DNA of 64,000 nucleotides, taken from Arctopsyche grandis. Lineage: Eukaryota; Arthropoda; Insecta; Trichoptera; Hydropsychidae. The notes below the pieces were generated by a model. That model did not search any database. It was not told the DNA's origin and saw only the letters and a list, made by a program, of their open reading frames with translations. Location of the stretch: assembly GCF_051622035.1 (NCBI RefSeq), contig NC_135360.1, positions 7,554,001 through 7,618,000 of the forward strand, in the 5' to 3' direction. Below are positions 13,156 through 23,705 of this stretch, one piece after another. Every line of letters begins with the position of its first letter. Positions within the stretch are counted from its first letter, which is position 1. The position numbers were made by a program, and so were the translations under genes.

Positions 13156-13706
13156 CAGCAGCGTGGACTAGTGGTTAGTATATTATGCTTTCGAGCAGAG
13201 TGATCACTAGAGGTAGGACCGGAAGCGCGCCGTCTATTGTTCCATTATTGTAAATATTTTGAAAAAAAGGTTCGGCAAACCTTTAACAATGCATTTACAA
13301 CATGTGAACAATGAACAGCGCGCTCTGGGTCCGCTCTTTTGTGATCAGGGTTCGATTCTTTCTAGTAGCTGTTGGCCAGACCTAGGTTTGTGAGTCCAGT
13401 AAATTGTTTCCTATCAGAGTTTGCTATTTTTTCTGATTTTCATTGAAACCATTCCTGTAAAATTGGCATCGCCTTTCCTATCTCTCTTGCTAATCTCAAG
13501 TTATTCAGCGCCTAGAGGCTCGCCAATTTCTATAATAAAATACTGCAAAATTATCTCCACAGATGTCACTGTGGATGATGTTTGCATGAATTCGCATTGT
13601 ATACAATACTATTGATTGTATTATTGAATTGTATCTGAATTAGTATACGCGTCGATTTGGAGTGAACTGTTAAGACGAGTGTACATGTTCGATTGAAATA
13701 AAATAA
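13156..13706 (+). mobile_element. SINE family E with a nested MITE
   Basis: SINE head GCGTGGACTAGTGGTTAG, box B GGGTTCGATTC, family body and AAATAAATAAAAA tail. The head is split between box A and box B by MITE family F at 13208-13340, so the SINE inserted first. Confidence 0.8.
13208..13340. mobile_element. Palindromic MITE family F, copy 2
   Basis: 133 bp, the same length as the copy at 10304-10436. Flanks GTGATCAC (13200-13207) and GTGATCAG (13341-13348) are an 8-bp duplication with one mismatch. Inserted inside a SINE. Confidence 0.75.
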
Positions 13707-13719
13707 ATAAAAAAATGCT

Positions 13720-13935
13720 GGTACACCAAATATGTACCGTCGCGTCCCTCGTAATCCTCATCCCTGGAATGTTTTCGGTGATATTTTATCATAGTATAGT
13801 CATGTTTGACAGTGATCTCCATATTTGTTGAAATGTAGGGTAATAAGATCATACAAATGGATGATGACATGAAGATACGCCTATCACAGCTAGAGTCCAT
13901 GAACGCGTCCCGTGGCGCACTTAGAGTGCGCTATA
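13720..13935 (+). mobile_element. Degraded copy of MITE family G
   Basis: Shares the GGAATGTTTTCGGT, TTTGACAGTGATC and GTTGAAATGTAGG blocks with the 1812-2088 element. Terminal repeats are eroded. Confidence 0.5.
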
Positions 13936-13939
13936 TCCA

Positions 13940-15225
13940 TTAGGAGTGGTACCATTTTCGTTCAACAATTTTTTATCATTATCCATTAAGAAATTTCAGT
14001 TCTATAGATTTATCGATATTCTTGTTATCAAATCTACTGTAACTCGAATATTGCTATACATAATAATAAGTCAAAACAACGTGAAAAGTTACCAATGTGT
14101 TTTGATAACATATGAAAACAGGATTTGTTAATAACTAAATTTAGCCAAATTGTGTGGAATTATCATCATTGCGTTCTAAGGATGCGATGTGTGCTACAAA
14201 AGTCATCGCTTTTAGCTCATATTATGTGAAACCGACTGTAATCAACGTATGTATGTATGTACATATATTGCAAACATACTCAATACAAAAGCTGAATTTC
14301 GATTTAAGTAAACATTGTACAGCATTCCTTAACGCTATGCTTGTTTTTTTTCAATATTATTTATAGTTTTTGTGTTGATGATGTTATGAGTGTGTTCATT
14401 TGCGGAAGAAGGGGCTAAGAGGTCGTAACTTTCCCATGAAAGTGCTCGCGCCATTGAATGAAAAGTGTGTGCATTCAATTCCGCATGGATGCATTTTGAA
14501 CTTTTTAAAAGTGTCTTAAATGCTGTGGATGGTTGGTGGCTTTTGGTATTATGACGCTGATGGTGATGATGCAAAGTGTGAATTATTGTCGGCTGACCCG
14601 TTCGCGTCTTGGATTTAATTGAGCGTTTTCAGGAAGCAATTTTTCGACGGTTGACGCAATCGTTGAGTCATTTGTGATTGTGAAAATTTTTGCGCAACGC
14701 TCTTAGATTAAATTGTGCAATGCGCAGCTTTTTGTTTTTAGGTAGTGTGAATGTGTTTTCATATAATTAAATTCAAAACCTATAAATAGTAGTTTTGTAA
14801 ATGCGATGACATTAATGAAGCTATGTATGTATTTTTTGTATCTGCCTTGAAAATGCTCATTATGAATCAATCTTTGAGAACATTTGACGTTATATACATC
14901 TGTACATTTGTAGTTTAGAAAGTATTTTACTGATGAGGTAGCATTTAACCTTTTTTTCCAGATATCGGAAATGTTCATTATCAAGTTCGGTTCACAAATA
15001 GAATGGGCACGTTTTGATGATCGTTACTTTTTTTTGCATTATTTCACACAATTAAGAATTAAATGAATATATATACTAATTATAAAACTACTTATTTGAA
15101 TAATTTATATCGTTTTCGGTAGATATTGTGAAATCACCATGGGAATATTCTACCCAAAACATTTTAATTCATGGCAAAAAGCTTGGCATTTCATTTCATT
15201 TTATACATATACATATATATGAACA
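13940..15225. other. No gene recognised
   Basis: Mostly unique AT-rich DNA. Bases 14390-14700 are CpG-richer and not repeated elsewhere in the window, which could mark regulatory or untranslated sequence. No exon is supported. Confidence 0.4.
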
Positions 15226-15822
15226 TATAACAAGGCTTAATAGGTGAACCCCAATGTGCCTTCCTGGTCAATTATAAACGGTAAACGGGTTACATACCAA
15301 ATGTGAATCGCTACCAGGATAACCGCCGCTACGAAAATCGCTCGCGCGGATTCCAGAAAACTGCCAAATATGTCTCAACAAATGCTTTTTTATACTTTAA
15401 AGCAGTATTTGGGCAGTTTTCTGTACGGACATTTGCCTGTGCGATGAATTTCGCGCGAGTGGCGGTTATCCTGGTAGCGATTCACATTTGGGATGTAATC
15501 ACTGAACCATTATAAACATCGATTAACAATTTATAAATCATCATAGAGACGTCTATGGATAAATTTGCCAAACATTTTAGCAGCATTTTATAAATCAGCA
15601 AATTCGAGATGCTGAAAACTCAAGTTTTGTAGAAATGAGACAAAGTTGCCAATTTATTGGAACCGTTTCAATGAAATCAAATAAATTGGCAAACTCTTAT
15701 AGGAAACGATCGATCTAGAGTCACATATACAAGGTATGGCCAGCAGCACTGGCCAGGGATTGAACCTGTGACCACTCAGTGGAAGGCATTATACGCTAAT
15801 CACTGATCCATGCTGCTGGATA
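15226..15822 (-). mobile_element. SINE family E, minus strand, with a nested MITE
   Basis: On the minus strand the head is GGATCAGTGATTAGCG with box B GGTTCAATCCC near 15770. The 3' end shares the AGGTGAACCCC...CCTGGTCAATTA segment with the copies at 17.4 and 26.5 kb. The 3' part is split by the 229-bp MITE at 15280-15508. Confidence 0.7.
15280..15508. mobile_element. MITE family H, copy 1
   Basis: Begins GGTAAACGGGTTACAT and ends with near-complementary ATGTAATCACTGAACC. A strong inner stem is AATCGCTACCAGGATAACCG and its complement. ATTATAAAC occurs on both sides (15271-15279, 15509-15517), an 8-9-bp duplication. Inserted in a SINE, so its ends are well fixed. Confidence 0.75.
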
Positions 15823-16000
15823 TTATCAAATACATACTACTATGTAGCTTTCGCGATTAAAAAGGGCGCCATTCGCCCTTACTATGTACGAAAATTCTTC
15901 TTTTAATTGAATTTGAATTTATTTGTTGTTCGTATTAAATGAACAACTAAGAAAAGCCTTGTAAATAAAAACGGACGTATTCAAAAATTGTGAATTTAAA

Positions 16001-16014
16001 GGGGGGGGGGGGGA
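16001..16014. repeat. Poly-G tract
   Basis: Run of about 14 G residues. Confidence 0.8.
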
Positions 16015-16109
16015 GTAGCATGATTTCCCCGGGTGCAAACTACCCTAGCTACGGATTTGCTATTGTGTATTAATAATCTGGTGCTTTGCTATTGTGTACT
16101 ACTATGTAT

Positions 16110-16250
16110 GGTAAACGGGTTATTCCCCACAAGCAGAATGCCCACACGTGTTTTGCATGTGTGGGCATTCTGTTCCACAGGTTTTATTTTTGTTTTATAT
16201 CGGTAGCAATACTCGTGTGGACAATCTTCTTGTGAGGAATAATCTGAGAA
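16110..16250. mobile_element. Probable MITE related to family H
   Basis: Starts GGTAAACGGGTTATTCC. Contains the stem CAGAATGCCCACAC...GTGTGGGCATTCTG (16134-16171) and an outer CCCACAAG/CTTGTGAGG pair. No flanking duplication could be fixed. Confidence 0.5.
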
Positions 16251-16760
16251 AAAGGAGAATTATGAATCTTTAAATATAATAGCAGCTGAAGTATTTTAAT
16301 AGTGCACATTATTGTTGTGTCAAAGCTTCACTGATTGACCACTTGGCCTGCAATCAGTTCGCACATTCGCCTTGACAGATGTTTATCGAGTCATAAATTC
16401 TATCGCAAATTGCCATATCGGAATTTTTTGTGTATTTTTATTAATGCAATTGGATGCACTTGGTTAACAAAGCGTATAGAATAACACAACATGTCCTTGC
16501 ATAGGCGTGAAAATCCATCTAATTTTAACCATAACGTGTCACACTGCTGATGACCGTCCATTAAGCAATCTTCACGGTAATAATATCACGTTGATTGCAA
16601 AATTTGTTTGCAACTACATACATATGTATATATGTACATATGTAATAATTCTCGAAATCAAATGAAACCATATATCTTTATTTTGTTTGATAATTTAAAA
16701 TTCAATATAAATTTAAGTGCATACAAATGTGTGTATTTCATTTGAGAAATTGTTGCATAA

Positions 16761-17275
16761 AGGTTCATTTACACTAGCACAGCACAAACTGCGCGTAAAC
16801 AGCAGTACGATTAATATTCTATAGTACATTATATATGGACACATTTATATGTTCCGTAATATGTTCGTGGTGTATCCGTAACAGCGGTAACCGACACGAT
16901 CTATTCATATTGTACAGCAGGGCATGTCACCAAAACGTATCAAGCAGAACTTGTTTTCGTTGGCCATTGTGGAAATATTCACGCATGACGTGACGTCATA
17001 ATGCCGAGTGCATTCGTATTTAAAAAAAATGCTTTCATGTGCATGTGAACATTTTCGGAAACGTCACATTGTGACAATATTGACTTGACGATACAACGCA
17101 AGCAACAGTGCGCCTTATAGTCGCGCTCTTTAATGGATATGTGAGCCGAATTTCGCTTTGCACTCGTCCAAAACAAGCATGAATGTGCCGAAAACGGGCA
17201 GTGCTGTATAGTATGAATAGAAGTAGTCTTTTCCGCGTGGTGCTGTGCCGAGCTGTTCACAATATAAATAGACCT
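16761..17275. mobile_element. PIF/Harbinger-like non-autonomous element, copy 1
   Basis: Starts AGGTTCATTTACACTAGCAC and ends with GTGCTGTGCCGAGCTGTTCAC then ATAGACCT, giving imperfect inverted ends. TAA lies on both sides (16758-16760, 17276-17278). The interior resembles the element at 42510-43289, which keeps part of a Harbinger-type transposase frame. This copy has none that I recognise. Confidence 0.65.
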
Positions 17276-17395
17276 TAAATCAGAAAGTGTTTTGTATCAT
17301 TGTCAGATTATCAACTTGTTTAGTATACGAGAATTGTTTATGAAATTTTGGAATACATATATTATATTTATTTTGCATATTGTATGTACATATTG

Positions 17396-17745
17396 GAAGG
17401 CCTATCAGGTAAACCCAATGCACTTTTCCTGACCAATTGCAAACATCGATAAACAATTATGTTTTTACAATATCATAGACATCTATGGACAAATTCGATA
17501 ATACTAAGAGTTCTAGTAATACATACATTTTACAGAGTGGGTAGCATATTTATATCATCAACAAATCCGAGATGCCATAAACTATTAATTTGATAGAGAC
17601 AGGATGGGTTGCCAATTTTTGTGGAACCGTTTCAACAATGAAATCTGATAGGAAACGACCGACCTGGACTCACATTATTCAAGGTCTGACCAGCAATAAC
17701 GGGCCAAGGAATGAACCCATGACCCTCCCAATTTAAAGCACAACA
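17396..17745 (-). mobile_element. SINE family E, minus strand
   Basis: Family body (TAGGAAACGACCGACCTGGA on plus) and 3' segment (AGGTAAACCCAATGCAC) recognised. The head, at about 17690-17745, is degraded. Confidence 0.6.
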
Positions 17746-17749
17746 CTGT

Positions 17750-18433
17750 GTTTCTGGTTGTATGGAATTATCATTATATGAATTGGTCGATGTTAATTTT
17801 ACAAATTAGACATACATATGTACATTTTGAAAAGCAGATTGCAATATTTATTCATATTTATGTACGTGCATTAGATAGGTCTCCACTTTGAATGAAAATT
17901 TATAGCGCTTGACTTGATTTGCAAGATAAAACACCTTGTAAAAAATAAAATAAACAAGAACCTTGTGTGTCCTCAACGGTGGTCTCGTTTATTACTAATC
18001 GATAGCACTTAAGTTCAAATATCCAACGTATAGAGCACAACTATTACTTTTCGCTCTATTTTATATAGCGTTACATAACAATATGAATTTTAATATGAAT
18101 GTATGAATTTATCTTATTTAAATATAACAAACAATCCCAGCTGTGTTTGTTTATATGAAAAAAATTGTATACAGAAAAAAAACCAATGTCATAAAGATCA
18201 ACGTTCTCGCCAGCTTACAAAGTTTCTTATATTCAATTTGACACATGTATACATATATATTATGCAATAACTCATATAATAACATACAAAGGTCATCGAT
18301 AAATACACAATTAAATCAGCATTACTTTTACTGTTGAACTTGACTTATCGCGTGATCCGGTAAACTGAACAGCTTAATTATTATGTAGATCACATTTTTA
18401 TAAACAATGAAACTTACAAGACATTGTTGTTAT
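17750..18433. other. No gene recognised
   Basis: AT-rich sequence without supported exons or element ends. Confidence 0.4.
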
Positions 18434-18459
18434 TATATATATATATATATATATATATA
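18434..18459. repeat. (AT)n microsatellite
   Basis: Short AT dinucleotide run directly before a transposon-terminus-like CAGTGGCGGACTGGCC at 18461. Confidence 0.9.
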
Positions 18460-19750
18460 CAGTGGCGGACTGGCCATACAAGCGAACATGCCCGATGGCA
18501 TGTGGGCCCCACTATCTGTTAGAAAATATGGGCCCTCAGTAAAATTAAATAACTTTTTAACTATTTCACGTGTGTAAAAATTTATAGGATATTGCACTTT
18601 GGGACCTAAAGTTTGGGTATTTCAACAAAACAAATTTCTTACGATATACACAAACAACTAATGAACCGATCCTTGCTTTAACAGCCCAAGGATCGGCTAA
18701 CTTTTTTTATTAGGCTCGAAATGTAAGTTTCAACATTTGCGTGGGCCCTTTTGCTGGGCCCATTTCTAACCTCAATATTATGTATATATCAATACCTATG
18801 TAATTACCTACTGAAATAAAAATGGGAGTAAACAAATTTCCGTGAATAATATAAACTGAATTGCTTAAAATAATTTTGATAGGACGATTCATCATCAACC
18901 AGCGATTTAAATTTACTTCATACTTTCAAAATAACATTTGATTATACTTCGACGATATAGTAAGATTTAAATACACAATTTTAAACAGTTTCCGAATATA
19001 AAATCTATTCGTAATCTAGACACATCCATGTACATATATAGAAATATAGGATAGGGGCCCCCTCCCCAAAATCCCGATTTTCGCATGATAACAAAACTTT
19101 ATCTATTGTATTACGTACATATGTATGTATGTATGTACATAGATAAAGTGAAAAGACAGTCGGTAGAAATTAAGTTAATTGATAGTTTTTTAGTGACTCA
19201 GTTTGATGGTCAATTTTTGTTGACCATGTGAAGATATTTAGAAAAAAAATTTCGCCTGCGGCGCTTTTTTCACTCTTTGCATAATATTTTTTTATAATTA
19301 TTTTATCAAAAATAAGCTTATTTTTTTCATATTTTATAACTCAATAAGGTGTGTGCAAAGAATATTTTCCATTTTTATTCCGATACAAAAAAGATTTTTT
19401 GAAAAAAAATTCAATTTGACCAATCTTTGCCTGCGCCCCCCAAGAAAAAGCTGAAATGAGGTCCCCGATTGTTTTCTACCGAAAGTAAAAGCCGCTTTTA
19501 TGCCGCATTCTTTTATGATGCATTCTATTTACCTAGGACAAGGGTTAATGAGAAATATACAATGTAATTTATGGATCTATTTTGCTTTTGCCATTTTTCT
19601 TGTACTTAAATTTGTTTATTCCCATTTTTGAAAAAAATTTTTTTTACCCTTGATTTTTAGCGTGATGGAAAGAAGAAAATTTTGTTATATGGGGGGGGGG
19701 GGAAATTTTTTATACCTGGGTGGGCCCCCTTTGACTCCTGGCATGCACTA
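18460..19750. other. Possible hAT-like remnant and unassigned sequence
   Basis: CAGTGGCGGACTGGCCATAC at 18461 resembles the CAGTGGCG start common among hAT-type elements, but no matching right end was found. The rest has GGGCCC-rich patches near 18490, 18750, 19050 and 19720 and is unassigned. Confidence 0.3.
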
Positions 19751-19759
19751 ATTTCAGTC

Positions 19760-20100
<341 letters not shown>

Positions 20101-20611
20101 ATATATACCCATAAATATTGATATTTGAAGAATATTTGAATATAAAATTAGATTAATTAAATAAAAAAAACCTAAATAAAAAAAAATAATTTAAAAAAAA
20201 TAATTTAAGAATAAATTGTAATATCTAGAAATTTTAGACGCTAATCTGTGTGTGTATGTGTGTGTGGGTGTCCTAACGCTAGCCGAACATAATGAATGAA
20301 TCGATAAAAAGCTTAAGCTTTGTATAATTTCATTCGGAATCGACCCCGCATACCCAAATATCCTCTTATAGGTATACCTGAGTTCAGAGAGTTAGCGATG
20401 AAACCAACGTCGAATTTTTAATTGGCCTCTTTTTTAAACATGAATTGAATTTTTTTCCTTCTCGCCATATAAAATACATAATTATAATAATTTTATTTAG
20501 CGAGGTTTTGAACCATTTTTTTTTGTTTTCATATTAAACAATTAAATATATATTTTTTAATTAAAATTAATTATATTCTAACGATATTTGAAAAATAAAA
20601 TTAATTCGAAA

Positions 20612-20690
20612 TAGCAGGCACGAGGTATCGAACCTAGATTCCATAATTCTCGGCGCGGGCGCGCTACCAACTGGGCTATCGTCTTCACAA
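20612..20690 (-). mobile_element. tRNA-like SINE head, second family
   Basis: On the minus strand GATAGCCCAGTTGGTAGCGC (box A-like) is followed 30 bases on by AGGTTCGATACCTCG (box B-like). The acceptor stem does not pair, so this is a tRNA-derived repeat or pseudogene, not a tRNA gene. The tail presumably runs left towards 20230. Confidence 0.5.
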
Positions 20691-21039
20691 TGGGACTTAA
20701 ATGCACATCATATATGTAATATCGACTTAAATGCACATCATATAATATATGTATGTATGTAATTTGATATGTATAATAATAATTTAAACGTTACGAGGTC
20801 AATGACCGTTTGTTTACAGTCGGAAATTATTACATTTTGTAAACCGAACATAACATCTAAACTTTTGTATGCATTTTGTATGCCGGGTCCGGATTACTTT
20901 TTCAGCTCGTAATCGATTATCGGAAATGAAATAGAATAGAAACTTGGTTCCTATTTCCGATACCTGTTTCAGTTTTGCTTCCGATTAATTATTACTATTC
21001 GTATTGTAACTTTATTTTAAATAATAACATAACAATTTC

Positions 21040-21083
21040 TTTCCAAAACCACCCATTGAATTTTCGACATGCATAAAACTAGT
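21040..21083 (+). mobile_element. Fragment of Helitron-like 3' end
   Basis: TTTCCAAAACCACCCATTGA followed by ACATGCATAAAACTAG-T parallels the ends at 6664 and 10255, with a decayed hairpin. Confidence 0.35.
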
Positions 21084-22071
21084 ATATATATGAACGGAAA
21101 GATTAGAGCAATGTTAGAACGTTAGTCATGTAGACTTGCTTATCACTTCCACTTGAGCAGGCCCGTGCGCTTATGCGTCGTTCCGTTATTGGCAAATCGA
21201 CACGTGCATTCGCAAATATTGGCACGGCGTCAACGGCGTGTGTTTTAACATGGTTGGTTCACCGACGGCGGTTAGCTAGATCCCTCGGTGCATTAACGGA
21301 ACTCTCTGAGTGTTCGGTATTTAACATTGAACTTAAACTGTCTTGGCGACTCGTCTAGCTGTCGATCAGCCCGATGATTATCATCACCTCTATCGGCGTT
21401 ATGTTAATAGTTCAGAGCGTTAGTGCTTTGAATGTGAAAAGTATCCCCGCATGTTGCACAATTATGATGCTGGTAGTTGAAGAGTGGCATAACTTGCATT
21501 CTTGAATAGTTACATACTTGGTTTCAAACGGTGTTGTTTCATCGTTGATTTTTTTAAATTATTTGTTATGTAATTTAGTATCTTGTGAAAGGTTTTACTG
21601 TTGTTTTTTGAAAGGAAGAGAAAGGGAAGAAATTCTAAGCCTTCAAACCAATAGTCGGATGCACTAAAGCTTTGATTACCTATAAAAATTCTTATATTAC
21701 AGACAGCAAGTGCTCAATCTCATATTAAGTTCTGTCTCATATGTTTTTAATATATACGTTTCGTTCTAACTTTAGTGGAGAGTTTTTCCACTATTTTAGA
21801 CATGGAAGTATTTAGGTTTGTAAAAAAGATTCAACCCACATAAGTTGTATTTTAACAACTTAGATGTGTAATATAAAGTCAGTAATAACTGCCTGTCTAT
21901 ATGGAGTCGAGATTAGGACATAGAAGGCAGTAGATATAAGAAGAAATGAGTGCCAAACCATAACGTTATAAGTGCCACTTTTTGTCAAATGCATTTTATT
22001 CCTGATTTGCTGTGTATATACTGGCCTTTGCCACCTCCTAGGGGTAGAAATTTTAAGCAGAAAGTCGTCAC
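21084..22071. other. CpG-richer unique segment, possible promoter or 5' UTR
   Basis: Bases 21120-21480 stand out from AT-rich surroundings by CpG content and lack of repeats. They lie 2.2 kb upstream of the first recognised MBOAT exon on the same strand, so they could hold its transcription start and untranslated exon. No splice donor or coding exon was established. Confidence 0.25.
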
Positions 22072-22436
22072 CAGCAGCATAGACTAGTGGTTAGCATATA
22101 GTGCTTTCGACCAAAGTGGTCACGGGTTCAAATCCCACCGGTTACTGCTGGCCAGACCTTGGATTTGTGACTCCAGGTCGATCTAACTGATTTTTATTGA
22201 AATGGTTCCAACAAATTGGCAACCTTACCCATTTTCTCGCAAATTTTGAGTTTTCAGCATCTTGAATTTTGCTGAATTTTATAAATTTGACCACACATAT
22301 ATCTTTGTGGATGTAAATTGATATTTGTATTTGCCTTGTATAATACTTACAATACTTTGTACAACGTTTGACCATGGATGTCGTATTTAATTTAAAAAAT
22401 GTATATGGGTGCAAACCTTTAAAATAAATAAATGTA
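22072..22436 (+). mobile_element. SINE family E
   Basis: Clean copy: head GCAGCATAGACTAGTGGTTA, box B GGGTTCAAATCCC, body GATTTGTGACTCCAGGTCGA, tail AAATAAATAAATG. Confidence 0.85.
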
Positions 22437-22969
22437 ACTAATATGTTAGGTCACGATGGCACATTGGATCAGTCTGTAATAACACTGCGGTATAATAAAT
22501 AAATAACGTTTTAAGTGCCTTATTAGTTGCACTGTCACTTGAGGTGTAATACTTTAAAACAATTTTGAAATGCCGCCTCTTAGGGTTAGAAACTTGAAGT
22601 AGAAAGTCATAACGTTGTAAGTGCCTTATTGCACGGTCACTTGTGCTGTCAGTTTAACTTTAACTGGATTACTATTGCTGAAGAGATGATTAATATCAAA
22701 AAGCTGATGATATTTCCAGCTACCATGATTAGGGTAACATCTGAGAGTTGGGAGAAACAACGCTATATATGTAAGTTGTCCATATTATTATCGCACTTAA
22801 AACGATTTGTTCTTTTTATTTTTCTAATATTTAAGATTAATTGATTGCTCGTTGAATGATTTATAATACCTCGTAGAAGAATTATAGTTAATTAAAAAAT
22901 GTTGCAAGAATGAATTTATGCATTATTTATATATTTAAAAAAATTCAAGTCTCCTGAAAATTGAATTTT

Positions 22970-23235
22970 CTGACACTGGTTTGGCACCCCTCAATAGACG
23001 CTTTTGAGATGTGGTGCTGGAGGTGGATGTTGAGAAACCCATGGACCGACATATGTCCACTCTTGAGAAGATCAAGATCAAGGTAAGACTATCTACGATC
23101 TGCCTGAGATGCATTCTACGCATAACACGAAGATAAGAAGAGAGTCTGAAAAAGCTAGTTATGATCGGTGGTGTGGAGGGAAGACGAGGAAGAGGCAGAT
23201 CTCCGACATTGAACTGACCAAATACAAGTGAACAA
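22970..23235 (+). pseudogene. Non-LTR retrotransposon reverse transcriptase tail, relic
   Basis: Broken frames translate to pieces typical of the C-terminal end of Jockey/I-type ORF2: EMWCWRWMLR..PWTD near 23015-23050, then EGRRGRGRSPT followed, after a frame break, by TDQIQ near 23175-23230. Several stops and shifts separate them, so it is dead. The relic at 44236-44520 carries the same tail motif (RWSDQI). Confidence 0.65.
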
Positions 23236-23705
23236 ATGGAAACAGCTTATCGGCATAAAACGAGGCACCCGACTACTTATAATAGACAATAGCAGCTATA
23301 ATATACTGTCATGGGTTGGATCTTTTATGCAGAACCATATGTATTTGACTGATACTTTTTTTTAATATATTGAATTTCAGAAATTGTATTAAAAAAGTGG
23401 CATGTTAGTTAAAATCCTGAAGTTTCTGTATGATTGCAATGTTCTATAGCTCTGATCTTAAACGATTTTAAGTATGCTATTTTATGGTACTATGGTTTAC
23501 GTTTCACACAAAAATGTGAACCGTCACTTTCGATCCAACGACAATTGCCAATGAATAAGTGTTTCATTTTGGCAGCTATTTCGATCTATTTGAACATCAT
23601 ACAAGTCTCCCTTTGAATCCATTCATACTGTGAACTTGAAATGTGTGTTTTTTCTTCTTCAAATATCAGGTTAAATGACTGTCTTTCTTCTTGCGATTGT
23701 TTCAG

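Noticed and set aside
20612-20690. tRNA gene on the minus strand
   Set aside because: Box A and box B are present but the acceptor stem does not pair; it is better read as a SINE head. The family E heads were rejected as tRNAs for the same reason.
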